DNA of 14,285 nt from an uncultured Bacilli bacterium. GTDB taxonomy: Bacteria > Bacillota_I > Bacilli_A > RF39 > UBA660. Of this stretch, positions 1 to 7,001 are shown piece by piece. The stretch is from assembly GCA_947588975.1 (NCBI GenBank), contig CANQAF010000034.1, positions 1-14,285 of the forward strand, given 5' to 3'. The notes beneath the pieces were generated by a model, which saw only the letters and a program-made list of their open reading frames with translations, did no database searches and was not told where the DNA came from. Position 1 is the stretch's first letter, and each line of letters begins with the position of its first letter. The translations under genes were made by a program, and so were the position numbers.

Positions 1-601
<601 letters not shown>

Positions 602-660
602 AAAATAATTTTTTGTTCATTTGAATTGTTTTATCCTAACTTTTGAATTGACTTTTTGCT

Positions 661-678
661 CAGTTTTCAAAGATCATT
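661..678 (-). promoter_or_regulatory. boxA-like antitermination element of the rrn leader
   Basis: The minus strand reads AATGATCTTTGAAAACTG, which resembles the TCTTTGAAAACT block found in rRNA leaders of many Firmicutes and proposed as boxA for Nus-dependent antitermination. Position (about 60 nt before mature 16S) and wording fit; the functional assignment is by resemblance. Confidence 0.6.
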
Positions 679-690
679 TCTTCGCGCTTT

Positions 691-719
691 CTCCGTGAAA
701 GCACTACTAATATATCAAA
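691..719 (-). repeat. promoter/start-region direct repeat, copy near 16S
   Basis: 29 bp matching 866-894 with three mismatches. It covers the -10 of P2 plus the first transcribed bases, containing TGCTTTCACGG on the minus strand. The similarity continues past the -10 into the initially transcribed region, which suggests segment duplication or functional constraint on the early transcript. Confidence 0.85.
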
Positions 720-737
720 TGATACTTTCTTTGTCAA
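702..737 (-). promoter_or_regulatory. rRNA promoter P2 (proximal)
   Basis: On the minus strand TTGACA (737-732) is followed after exactly 17 bp by TATATT (714-709), with TGA directly before the -10 (extended -10). A G seven bases below the -10 (702) is a likely start; a G start would suit GTP-responsive rRNA promoters as known in Bacillus, which is inference. The initial transcribed segment resembles that of P1. Confidence 0.85.
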
Positions 738-788
738 GAACTTTTTTTATTTTTTTTTATTTTTTGATAATGTTTAACAAAAATTGAC

Positions 789-824
789 ATTTTAGCCTTC
801 AATTTTAATTAATTGAGCTAAAAT
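789..824 (-). promoter_or_regulatory. inverted repeat between P1 and P2
   Basis: Arms ATTTTAGC (789-796) and GCTAAAAT (817-824) are perfect complements, and inside them CAATT (800-804) pairs with AATTG (811-815) around a six-base loop. It would fold in the P1 transcript only. There is no U-tract typical of a terminator after it on the minus strand, so its role is unknown. Confidence 0.5.
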
Positions 825-865
825 ATCAAACAAAAATAAAAAATCTCAGTTGCATATTTACGTTC

Positions 866-894
866 TTCCGTGAAAGCACCATTAATATATCAAA
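866..894 (-). repeat. promoter/start-region direct repeat, distal copy
   Basis: Second copy of the 29-bp element, covering the -10 of P1 and the initial transcribed region. The two copies are 175 bp apart, start to start. Confidence 0.85.
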
Positions 895-912
895 ACAAAA
901 TTATAGTGTCAA
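877..912 (-). promoter_or_regulatory. rRNA promoter P1 (distal)
   Basis: On the minus strand TTGACA (912-907), a 17-bp spacer and TATATT (889-884), again with TGA before the -10. The likely start is a G at 877, at the same distance as in P2. Spacing and elements match the proximal promoter, giving the tandem layout usual for Firmicute rRNA operons. Confidence 0.85.
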
Positions 913-972
913 GAAGTTTTTAAAATTTTTCTTAACTTCTCTTAAATATATGTAAAAATGATGTATATATTC

Positions 973-1512
973 CTATTTATTTTCTTTTTTTAAACATTCA
1001 TAAATATTATGGTACTCTAAATTGGGCTCTGTTTGAAATATATGTGAGCCACTTTTGTAAAGCTGTATTAGTTCATCTAACCCATTATGGATTGCTTCAT
1101 CTAAATCTTTTGAATAATTCATAATCTTTTTATGATATTTATACTCCATGCGATCTAAAATACGATAATCACCTGATGGATATATACGGATATCTAAATC
1201 ATAATCAATATACTTAATTGCTCCCTCTTCTATAATATATGGAGATTCAATATTACAATAATAGGATATTCCATCTTTTTTTAATTGTGCAATTACGTTA
1301 TACCATTTGTTATGAAAAAAATAGATAATAGCTGGTTCTTTCGTACGCCATGTTCGTCCATCTGCCTCGGTTACCAATGTATGGTCATTTCCGAAAACAA
1401 TATATTCTTTTTTAATATCTAAAACGATTGCTTCTTCCCATGCGCAATGAATTTTTCCATCATGTTTGTAACAATGGATTTGAAATTGATCTCCAACACA
1501 AATTGGTTTCAT
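973..1512 (-). CDS. ntdP: nucleoside tri-/diphosphate phosphatase, DUF402 (Ntdp/YgaC family)
   Basis: A 179-residue soluble protein of the UPF0374/DUF402 family, whose studied members (S. aureus Ntdp, B. subtilis YgaC) hydrolyse nucleoside tri- and diphosphates with divalent metal. Family landmarks are in order: GDQFQIHCYKHDG at 7-19, VTEADGRTWRTKEPAIIYF at 47-65, GISYYCNIESP at 81-91 and YIDYDLDIRIYP at 101-112, the last holding the acidic residues expected near the metal site. Length equals the usual family length. The start is well set: AGGAAGGAAGAG lies just before the ATG. It is the gene immediately upstream of the rRNA promoters in the same orientation; I see no clear terminator between them, so read-through into the rrn leader is possible. 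Identification is from remembered family sequence. Confidence 0.85.
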   Translation of the reverse strand: MKPICVGDQFQIHCYKHDGKIHCAWEEAIVLDIKKEYIVFGNDHTLVTEADGRTWRTKEPAIIYFFHNKWYNVIAQLKKDGISYYCNIESPYIIEEGAIKYIDYDLDIRIYPSGDYRILDRMEYKYHKKIMNYSKDLDEAIHNGLDELIQLYKSGSHIFQTEPNLEYHNIYECLKKENK

Positions 1513-1536
1513 AAATGCTCTTCCTTCCTGTTACAC

Positions 1537-1542
1537 ATTATA
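1537..1542 (-). promoter_or_regulatory. candidate -10 for ntdP
   Basis: TATAAT on the minus strand, 25 bp upstream of the start codon and directly after the terminator of the preceding gene. No good -35 at 16-18 bp is visible, so this is a weak call. Confidence 0.4.
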
Positions 1543-1553
1543 CAAGATTTTTT

Positions 1554-1603
1554 GCAAAAAGAAAAGAAGCCTTGCTACTGTGTTAAAAAGCGTAGAGCTT
1601 CTT
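1554..1603 (-). terminator. intrinsic terminator of the S41 peptidase gene
   Basis: Arms GCTTCTT (1597-1603) and AAGAAGC (1564-1570), with an inner stem GTAG/CTAC (1592-1595 / 1575-1578), followed on the minus strand by a T-rich run (CTTTTCTTTTTG). The stop codon (1577-1575) lies inside the inner stem and the last codons form the 5' arm. Confidence 0.65.
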
Positions 1604-2774
1604 GTAATTGATTATCATTTGCTGTGGTTGGATTTTCATAGTAACTATTATCCAATTCTACTTCTATATCTGGAGTAAGTCCTTTCTCGTGAATCCAATT
1701 GCCATTTGGTGTAAGCCACTTTTTTGTTGTAAATTTATATTCAATGTTTCCATCGTCAGTTCTTAATTCCTGTACAGTTCCTTTACCATAACTAGTTGTT
1801 CCAATAATAGTTGCTCCATAAGATTCTTTCATAGCGGCGCTAAATAATTCTGAGGCAGATGCGCTTCCTGTATCTTGCAGTACGACAATTGGATAGGTTT
1901 TCGTTTCTTTTCCTTCTGAATAATATTTTGTATTTGTATCCTTTGTTTCAATTTGATAAATAACTTTAGAGTCATCTAAAAACAAACTAAGAATATCAAC
2001 AGCAGTTGTTAAATGACCCCCTGAATTTTGACGTACATCTACAATTAAAGAATCGATTTGTTTTTGCTCCAAAGCTTTTAATTCTTTTTCAAATTGTTCA
2101 CTTGTAGTATTAGAAAAAATTCCAAAATAAATGTAACCTATTTTTTTGCCATTTTGTTCATATAATTCTGAAGAAACAGATGGTATTTCAACAATTTCTT
2201 TTTTTACAGTAATATCAAATTCTTGATCATCACGCAATATGGTTAATGTAAATGTATCTAATTGATTCTGTTTGATATAATCAGTTAATTCTGATTTATC
2301 TTTTCCAAGTAAGCTTTGCTCATTGATTGCGGTAATTACATCTTGAACATGAATACCTGCTTTTTCTGCAGGTGAACCATCAAATACACCCACTACCACA
2401 ATATTTCCATCATTATTATTTGTAATCTCTATTCCGATTCCACTATAATTCCCCTCTAAAGACATGTTAAAATCATCCGCATCTTCTTCCCCAATAAATG
2501 TAGAAAACGGATCGTTTAATGCCTCAATCATTCCAGAAAGTGCTCCATTTAATAATGTTTCATCATCTATATCTTTATAATAATGATCTTTAATATATTG
2601 ATAATGTTCCCATATTTTTTCAACTGTTTCATTTTTGTTTTGATTGCCTGTATGAGAAGAAAAGCGGTTAGAAATCGCAAGACCCATAAATACACTAACG
2701 ATACACGTAATTATAATAAGAAAAATAACTTCTGCGGTATGAAAACCATTTTTTCGCTCTTTATTTCCTATCAT
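1575..2774 (-). CDS. S41 family C-terminal processing peptidase (CtpA/CtpB type)
   Basis: A 399-residue membrane-anchored serine protease. A short basic N-terminus is followed by one membrane segment (about 15-34), a helical linker with the SGMIEALNDPFSTF segment (80-93), a PDZ domain (about 108-190, with GIGIEI at 112-117) and the S41 catalytic domain. The Ser-Lys-Gln triad can be placed: S306 in GSASASE (303-309), K331 in YGKGTVQ and Q335. The spacings (25 and 4) equal those of B. subtilis CtpB (S309/K334/Q338). It ends soon after the catalytic domain, without the peptidoglycan-binding tail some homologues carry. The active site should face outside, or the intermembrane space of a forespore. 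In Bacillus CtpB cleaves SpoIVFA during sporulation; whether this protein does so is unknown. AAGAAGGTGAT precedes the ATG. Confidence 0.93.
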   Translation of the reverse strand: MIGNKERKNGFHTAEVIFLIIITCIVSVFMGLAISNRFSSHTGNQNKNETVEKIWEHYQYIKDHYYKDIDDETLLNGALSGMIEALNDPFSTFIGEEDADDFNMSLEGNYSGIGIEITNNNDGNIVVVGVFDGSPAEKAGIHVQDVITAINEQSLLGKDKSELTDYIKQNQLDTFTLTILRDDQEFDITVKKEIVEIPSVSSELYEQNGKKIGYIYFGIFSNTTSEQFEKELKALEQKQIDSLIVDVRQNSGGHLTTAVDILSLFLDDSKVIYQIETKDTNTKYYSEGKETKTYPIVVLQDTGSASASELFSAAMKESYGATIIGTTSYGKGTVQELRTDDGNIEYKFTTKKWLTPNGNWIHEKGLTPDIEVELDNSYYENPTTANDNQLQEALRFLTQ

Positions 2775-2789
2775 AGTATCACCTTCTTA

Positions 2790-2818
2790 ACTATAACATA
2801 TTCTATTTTTGATGTCCA
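2790..2818 (-). promoter_or_regulatory. sigma-A-type promoter of the S41 peptidase gene
   Basis: TGGACA (2818-2813), 17 bp, TATAGT (2795-2790) with an extended TGT before the -10. It lies 16 bp upstream of the ATG, so the 5' leader is very short. Confidence 0.6.
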
Positions 2819-2845
2819 TGAGAAAAAAATAAATAGACAGATTTT

Positions 2846-2876
2846 GACAAAAAAATAGTCTAAGATAGACTATTTT
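2846..2876 (-). terminator. intrinsic terminator of the thioredoxin-fold membrane protein gene
   Basis: A perfect 11-bp stem AAAATAGTCTA (2852-2862) / TAGACTATTTT (2866-2876) with a three-base loop, running into a T-tract (2857-2850 read on the minus strand, ending TTTTTTTG). The TAG stop codon (2872-2870) is part of the 5' arm. Confidence 0.85.
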
Positions 2877-3349
2877 ATAATAGATTGTAAATATTCTAAA
2901 ATACTTTCACTTACTTCGTAATGTTCTATAATAGTATGATTTTGAATTTTAAGCAACGTGGTACCTGCCAACATAAAGTGTTCAGGGTCAAATGAAGGGG
3001 CATCTTTTATAAATCGTTGATTAAAAGCGGAAGATAAATCTGCGGTATAATATGGAATACCTCCATCCTGTAACTGATATTGCGTTAAAAGATTTTCAAA
3101 TAATGATAGATACGGGTCATCTTTTTCTTCTGCTAATACAAAATAGGTATCCTCTTTTTGATTGAATATTTGTGACAAAATGATCTCATCATATTGAATG
3201 ACTGCAGGTGTTGTTTGAGATGGGGTATACTTTAGAGAATTATCTTTTGTCATAAGTGAAGTTAAAATATAAAAGATAACAAATACTACTGCAACGATTA
3301 CAATAATACGTATAAATTTAGTTACTTCGATTTGATTAGATTGTTCCAT
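2870..3349 (-). CDS. membrane-anchored, cysteine-free thioredoxin-fold protein (DxxY type)
   Basis: A 159-residue protein of unknown function. Residues 13-32 form one membrane segment with a basic residue before it, so the rest is probably extracytoplasmic. The body has a degenerate thioredoxin order: a strand YFVLAEE (69-75), then DDPYLS (77-82) where an active thioredoxin has CxxC followed by a helix, and later AGTTLLKIQNHTII (128-141), like the GTPTxxxxxxGxI segment but with Thr at the cis-Pro position. There is no cysteine in the protein, so it cannot be a redox enzyme; a structural or binding role is more likely. The protein at 8117-8626 shares the layout. AGGTGAT precedes the ATG. The fold call is inference from motif order; the anchor and lack of Cys are directly seen. 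Confidence 0.7.
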   Translation of the reverse strand: MEQSNQIEVTKFIRIIVIVAVVFVIFYILTSLMTKDNSLKYTPSQTTPAVIQYDEIILSQIFNQKEDTYFVLAEEKDDPYLSLFENLLTQYQLQDGGIPYYTADLSSAFNQRFIKDAPSFDPEHFMLAGTTLLKIQNHTIIEHYEVSESILEYLQSIIK

Positions 3350-3366
3350 GTTATCACCTATGCATG

Positions 3367-3372
3367 ATTATA
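3367..3372 (-). promoter_or_regulatory. candidate extended -10 promoter for the gene at 2870-3349
   Basis: TATAAT on the minus strand preceded by TGA (extended -10), 17 bp upstream of the ATG. No convincing -35 is seen, as is common with extended -10 promoters. It sits just after the terminator of the preceding gene, so this gene is likely transcribed alone. Confidence 0.5.
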
Positions 3373-3382
3373 TCATAAATTT

Positions 3383-3411
3383 AAAAAAATAGATATAGTA
3401 AATATCTATTT
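3383..3411 (-). terminator. intrinsic terminator of the YdcC/GerS-like gene
   Basis: Arms AAATAGATAT (3411-3402 read on the minus strand) and ATATCTATTT (3396-3387), five-base loop, then a run of seven T or more. The TAG stop codon (3408-3406) is within the 5' arm. Confidence 0.85.
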
Positions 3412-4404
3412 CATATTCATAACAGGAATAACACTAATAGATTGAACCACTTTTAGTAATTCTTCTCCACTTAATGTGTCTGAAACTGCATAGTATTCAA
3501 TTCCATTGCTGATCCAATTGGCAGAATTATCTGTTACACTTCCAATCGTATCAATTAACATTTCTGGTTCACCATAAACTGGTATTACAGTTAAATCATC
3601 TTCTACAACAACTGTTTCTTCAACAAGCATAAATGGTGATTCTCCACCAAATGTAAGTATAATACGTTCCCCACCATCTTTTTGAACAATATCTTGACTC
3701 TCTAAGTAAGTATTCACTGGCATATACATTGGATAAATTACATCATCAATTGTTTTACTAGTTTCTTGAATCGTTTCTGTGGTTTTCATATTTTGGTTTA
3801 GTTCAAAGTAATCCTCATCAAAAGTAGCTCCCATATCAATTTTATGGAATGTCATACGCATTCGGACAATTTTTTCATCGTTTAAAACTTCTACCTTTTG
3901 AACATTACCTTTTTGATCTAAATAAATTTTTTGGTTTGTTAAATTTTTATTATTGGCATAATTTACAGTAGTATTGATAATATATCCATCTTTAGTATTT
4001 TCTACTGTTTTTGATTTATCATTTCGAATATCTTTTACTAAAATTTGTAATAAATAGCTTTGAGAATTATTATATGGCCATTCACTTTGAAATTTAAAAC
4101 TTTTGTTCAAACTAGGAGTTAAAACATATACGCCTTCCATATTTCTTAATATAATCTGTTCATGATTGTTTGTTTTATTTTTTAAACTAACTCGAAAATA
4201 ATCTTCTTGTTTATAAGATACTTCTACATCATATTGATAACTATCTTCATTATTAATGATTTCTAATTCTCCTGTTACATGATAGCTTTTTGCTTTTTCA
4301 ACCTTTTGAATTAAAGTATTTGTAATGTCCGTTTTTCCCTTTCCAAAACATCCTGTTGAAAATAAACAGCATAGCATTACAATTTCAAATATTTTTTTCT
4401 TCAT
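3406..4404 (-). CDS. sporulation lipoprotein, YdcC/GerS family (LolA-like fold)
   Basis: A 332-residue probable lipoprotein: basic start, hydrophobic stretch and cysteine C19 in FSTGC, with Ser rather than Leu at -3, so the lipobox is slightly unusual. The core 83-125, with EQIILRNMEGVYVLTP, FKFQSEWP and SQSYLLQ, matches my memory of the YdcC family of Bacillus sporulation proteins, related to C. difficile GerS and to the LolA/LppX fold. GerS is a lipoprotein needed for cortex modification or degradation during germination; YdcC is made in the mother cell. By analogy this acts at the outside of the forespore or cell membrane. GGGGTG lies six bases before the ATG. The gene is divergent from the DUF378 gene and appears monocistronic, with its own terminator. 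The family call is from memory; the sporulation role is inferred but agrees with the coat gene nearby. Confidence 0.78.
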   Translation of the reverse strand: MKKKIFEIVMLCCLFSTGCFGKGKTDITNTLIQKVEKAKSYHVTGELEIINNEDSYQYDVEVSYKQEDYFRVSLKNKTNNHEQIILRNMEGVYVLTPSLNKSFKFQSEWPYNNSQSYLLQILVKDIRNDKSKTVENTKDGYIINTTVNYANNKNLTNQKIYLDQKGNVQKVEVLNDEKIVRMRMTFHKIDMGATFDEDYFELNQNMKTTETIQETSKTIDDVIYPMYMPVNTYLESQDIVQKDGGERIILTFGGESPFMLVEETVVVEDDLTVIPVYGEPEMLIDTIGSVTDNSANWISNGIEYYAVSDTLSGEELLKVVQSISVIPVMNMK

Positions 4405-4445
4405 TTTTTCACCCCATATTATAGTTCATTAAATTATATTGAGTG

Positions 4446-4475
4446 CTTTTAAAAAATATGAATATTTTTAAAAAG
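4446..4475. repeat. 30-bp palindrome between divergent genes
   Basis: Two 14-base arms (4446-4459 and 4462-4475) are complementary at 13 of 14 positions around two central bases. All but the terminal C/G pair are A/T. It sits 42 bp upstream of the YdcC/GerS-like start and 38 bp upstream of the DUF378 start. A shared operator is possible; it is not followed by a strong U-tract in either direction. Confidence 0.5.
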
Positions 4476-4513
4476 TTGGTTAATGATATTAGTAAGGTAG
4501 AAAGGAGAATCAT

Positions 4514-4714
4514 ATGGAAGCATTGCAAAAAATAGCCTTAGTCTTTACAATAATAGGTGCAATTATATGGGGTATGGTCGGATTATTCGACTTTAACATC
4601 ATTGATATGCTATTCAAAGATATGTATATTGTTGCACGTATTATTTACATTATTGTAGGTATTTGTGGGCTAATTAATATAGGACTTCTTTTTAATCATA
4701 TTGAGTCAAAATAA
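4514..4714 (+). CDS. DUF378 small membrane protein (YuzA-like)
   Basis: 66 residues with two membrane segments (about 5-25 and 40-60). The first contains TIIGAIIWGMVGLFDFN, the signature of DUF378 proteins (YuzA in Bacillus); the second carries ARIIYIIVGICGL, also as in the family. Function is unknown for the whole family. The start is supported by AAAGGAG seven bases before the ATG. It is one of only two rightward genes in the window, divergent from the YdcC/GerS-like gene and convergent with cdaR, with which it shares a bidirectional terminator. I see no good sigma-A promoter immediately upstream. The length is normal for the family and nothing suggests truncation. Confidence 0.88.
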   Translation: MEALQKIALVFTIIGAIIWGMVGLFDFNIIDMLFKDMYIVARIIYIIVGICGLINIGLLFNHIESK

Positions 4715-4740
4715 AACCTTCACATTGGAAGGTTTTTTTA
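4713..4740. terminator. bidirectional terminator between DUF378 gene and cdaR
   Basis: AAAACCTTC (4713-4721) pairs with GAAGGTTTT (4728-4736) around a six-base loop. There is a T-run on the plus strand (4733-4739) and a shorter one on the minus strand. The TAA of the DUF378 gene (4712-4714) enters the stem; the cdaR stop is at 4741-4743. Confidence 0.9.
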
Positions 4741-6099
4741 TTAATTTTTAGTCAATGTAATTTTAATTTTTCGAGATTTAGAAGTGTATTGAACTTTAGG
4801 ATCAATTCCCTCAACATGTACTTCCACTTCATACTCGCCAGGTTCTGTATACTCAGATAAATCGACATATGCAATAATATCGGATGCACGAATGGCATCA
4901 ATAACAGACTTAACTCCCTTTAAATTTACTGTAATGTTTGCAGCTTGACTATTTCCTGCTTGTGGGCTTAAGCCCTCTGCAACATTTCTTGGATCCACAG
5001 TAATATTTGCAATGTCTCTACTATCTACTGTATCTAGCACGACATTAATTGTTACATAATTAGTAGATAAAGAACGTACACCAATTGGTTTTGGAATCTC
5101 CATTTTATATTCTTTATTAGAATTTAAGTCAGATACATCAATTTCAATTGGAATAGAATTAATAGTTTCTAATGCTTTTGCATCTCCATATACGGTTACT
5201 TTTGTCACACTGGTATTTAAAGCACTTATTGCTTGACCAAAGCTTACTTCTCCAACTGGAATTACCTTGATTGGCACTTCCTTACTTGGCGAAGAAATTA
5301 CAACATCGACATCCATTTTTTCTGGTACAATTTCTACATCCACAACATTTCCTTCAGAATCATAGGCTTTTAATGGTACATCTTTTAATGTAGTTGTTCC
5401 TACTTCTGTTGAAACTAAATTTTTAATATCTACTAACGCTTTCACTGATACTACCTGTTTTAATTGGTGTTCAGCTCCTTTAATTACAATCTTATCTGTA
5501 TCATAATCTACTTGATCAATTACATATCTAGGATCCAAACTATCCTGATTTAAAATATCTACTGATAATGTTCTAGTTTCTGATACCTTTTGATAGATTA
5601 CAACAGTTGCAACAGATGGATTGACCATGTGTTCTATTTTTCCAGCATTTTGTGTATATTCTAAGTTTACTTTATGTGTACCAGGTTTTAAACCACTTAA
5701 ATCTACTGTCACATTGTGAGAAGAAGATTGTTTTGCAATATACAAATCTGTCTTACTACCAATCAATGTAATATCAACTGTTTCTGGAAGTCCTTCAATT
5801 ACATAAGCTTCCTCATTATAAATCACTTCCACTGGTCTATCTTTTAAAACTTCGGCTGAATTGTCAGTAAAAAGTATAATTTTCTGGTCTATAACAATAA
5901 ATATTAAAATAGCTAAAATTAATGATACATACAGTAATGTATTTGTTTTTGATAACCAATTTTCAAAGTTTTTTCCAGAACGATCAAATTTAGATGTAAC
6001 ATATACCACAAGTTTAGTAATAGGTACTACAATTTTTTTATCAATAAAATGAGATATTTTTCGGTAAATGTTTCTAATTGTCCGAAGGAGTTTCTTCAT
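4741..6099 (-). CDS. cdaR: CdaR, YbbR-repeat regulator of the c-di-AMP synthase
   Basis: A 452-residue protein with one membrane segment (about 54-71) and an outer part made of four YbbR-type repeats (about 83-170, 175-270, 273-356, 362-450), as in CdaR, the membrane partner that controls CdaA. Strands such as IEGLPETVDITLIGS (101-115) and ITVNLKGVKSVID (389-401) are typical repeat cores. The ATG lies inside the 3' end of cdaA (26-nt overlap) and is served by GAGGAGG nine bases upstream, so the two are translated together. Unusual is a basic N-terminal extension of about 53 residues before the membrane segment (KKLLRTIRNIYRKI...), where Bacillus CdaR has only about ten. The usual third gene, glmM, does not follow; the operon ends at a terminator. 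Confidence 0.9.
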   Translation of the reverse strand: MKKLLRTIRNIYRKISHFIDKKIVVPITKLVVYVTSKFDRSGKNFENWLSKTNTLLYVSLILAILIFIVIDQKIILFTDNSAEVLKDRPVEVIYNEEAYVIEGLPETVDITLIGSKTDLYIAKQSSSHNVTVDLSGLKPGTHKVNLEYTQNAGKIEHMVNPSVATVVIYQKVSETRTLSVDILNQDSLDPRYVIDQVDYDTDKIVIKGAEHQLKQVVSVKALVDIKNLVSTEVGTTTLKDVPLKAYDSEGNVVDVEIVPEKMDVDVVISSPSKEVPIKVIPVGEVSFGQAISALNTSVTKVTVYGDAKALETINSIPIEIDVSDLNSNKEYKMEIPKPIGVRSLSTNYVTINVVLDTVDSRDIANITVDPRNVAEGLSPQAGNSQAANITVNLKGVKSVIDAIRASDIIAYVDLSEYTEPGEYEVEVHVEGIDPKVQYTSKSRKIKITLTKN

Positions 6100-6904
6100 T
6101 TTCCTCTACCTCCTCTTCCTCATCTAATAATAATGATTTTTTTGGTCTTAATTCCTCTAATAACATCATTTTTACATCATCAATTGTAAGATTATAATTC
6201 AATTCACCATTCATTGCAATAGATAATCTTCCTGTTTCTTCAGAAACAACTAAAGCAATACAATCACCTGTTTCAGAAATACCAAGTGCTGCACGATGAC
6301 GTGTACCTAGTCGCTTACTAATTTTTAAATTATCGCTTGTTGGGAAGACTGCACCTGCACTAGTAATTTTATCTCCTTGAATAATAACACCACCATCATG
6401 TAATGGATTATTTGGGAAAAAGATAGATACAAGTAAGTCAGACGAAATATCTGCATAAATTTTTTTAGATTTTTGAATATAGTCATTTAAGCTGTTATCC
6501 CTTTCGATAACAATTAAAGCACCTATACGTTCTCTTTTTAAGGTTTCCATTGCACCTGTGATTTCATAAACAACTTTTTCACGTTCATCTACTGTTAATA
6601 CCTTATGTCGACCTAATAATTGGCTTCTTCCCAATTGTTCTAATACATTACGAATTTCTGGTTGAAAAATAACAATTAAAGCAAGAGGACCCCATGTAAT
6701 AACATAATCTAACAAATAACCAATCGTAACTAAATCTAATAAGTCACTAATAATTTTAATGATTACAATAATTAGAATTCCCTTAAATAAAAGAACCATT
6801 TTTACATTTTTTCTTAAATTTTTTAATATATAGTATAATGCTAACCAAACTAATACTACATCAATTAATTTTGTAATGAAAGTCATTATATTATCAAATG
6901 TCAT
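6074..6904 (-). CDS. cdaA: CdaA, membrane diadenylate cyclase
   Basis: A 276-residue enzyme making cyclic di-AMP from two ATP. There are three N-terminal membrane segments (roughly 10-27, 37-53, 58-80) and then the DAC (DisA_N) domain. Visible motifs are FQPEIRNVLEQLGR (80-93), NNPLHDGGVII (165-175) and GTRHRAALGISE (200-211), the last being the RHR motif for ATP phosphate binding. The first catalytic motif is DGG (170-172) instead of the usual DGA. The C-terminus is an acidic tail (DEEEEVEENEE, 261-271) not needed for catalysis; its codons also form the ribosome binding site of cdaR. GGAGG precedes the ATG by six bases. An extended -10 promoter lies close upstream. c-di-AMP controls osmolyte and cell-wall homeostasis in Firmicutes. 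Confidence 0.95.
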   Translation of the reverse strand: MTFDNIMTFITKLIDVVLVWLALYYILKNLRKNVKMVLLFKGILIIVIIKIISDLLDLVTIGYLLDYVITWGPLALIVIFQPEIRNVLEQLGRSQLLGRHKVLTVDEREKVVYEITGAMETLKRERIGALIVIERDNSLNDYIQKSKKIYADISSDLLVSIFFPNNPLHDGGVIIQGDKITSAGAVFPTSDNLKISKRLGTRHRAALGISETGDCIALVVSEETGRLSIAMNGELNYNLTIDDVKMMLLEELRPKKSLLLDEEEEVEENEETPSDN

Positions 6905-6930
6905 ATTCTACCTCCATATATTACTTTTCC

Positions 6931-6959
6931 ATTATAACACAGTTATTCACATTTGAAAA
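6931..6959 (-). promoter_or_regulatory. promoter of cdaA-cdaR
   Basis: TTTTCA (6959-6954), 17 bp, TATAAT (6936-6931) with TGT before the -10 (extended -10). It lies between the terminator of the preceding gene and the cdaA ATG. I found no riboswitch in the short leader. Confidence 0.65.
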
Positions 6960-6980
6960 TAACTCTAACAAAATTGCATA

Positions 6981-7001
6981 AAAAAAAGACCCTATGGTCT
7001 T
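6981..7001 (-). terminator. intrinsic terminator of the acidic membrane protein gene
   Basis: AAGACC / GGTCTT six-bp stem (7001-6996 and 6991-6986 on the minus strand), loop of four, then eight T. The TAA stop (7002-7000) overlaps the 5' arm. Confidence 0.85.

Larger units (their letters stand above)
603..877 (-). other. pre-16S rRNA leader
   Basis: This non-coding stretch between the distal rRNA promoter and mature 16S is AT-rich and holds no supported gene. It contains the proximal promoter P2, a hairpin-like inverted repeat (789-824) and a boxA-like segment close to 16S. Two short similar segments (TCAATTCAAAAG and ACAATTCAAATG on the minus strand) lie between boxA and 16S. The partner strand of any 16S processing stem would lie 3' of 16S, outside the window. 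Between 913 and 972 I see nothing beyond AT-rich spacer. Confidence 0.75.

Noticed and set aside
2583..2858. Rightward 91-codon reading frame
   Set aside because: Lies antisense to the S41 peptidase start region, no ribosome binding site, low-complexity product; a shadow frame.
6905..6980. c-di-AMP (ydaO) or other riboswitch before cdaA
   Set aside because: The leader from the promoter to the ATG is only about 25 nt, too short to hold one.
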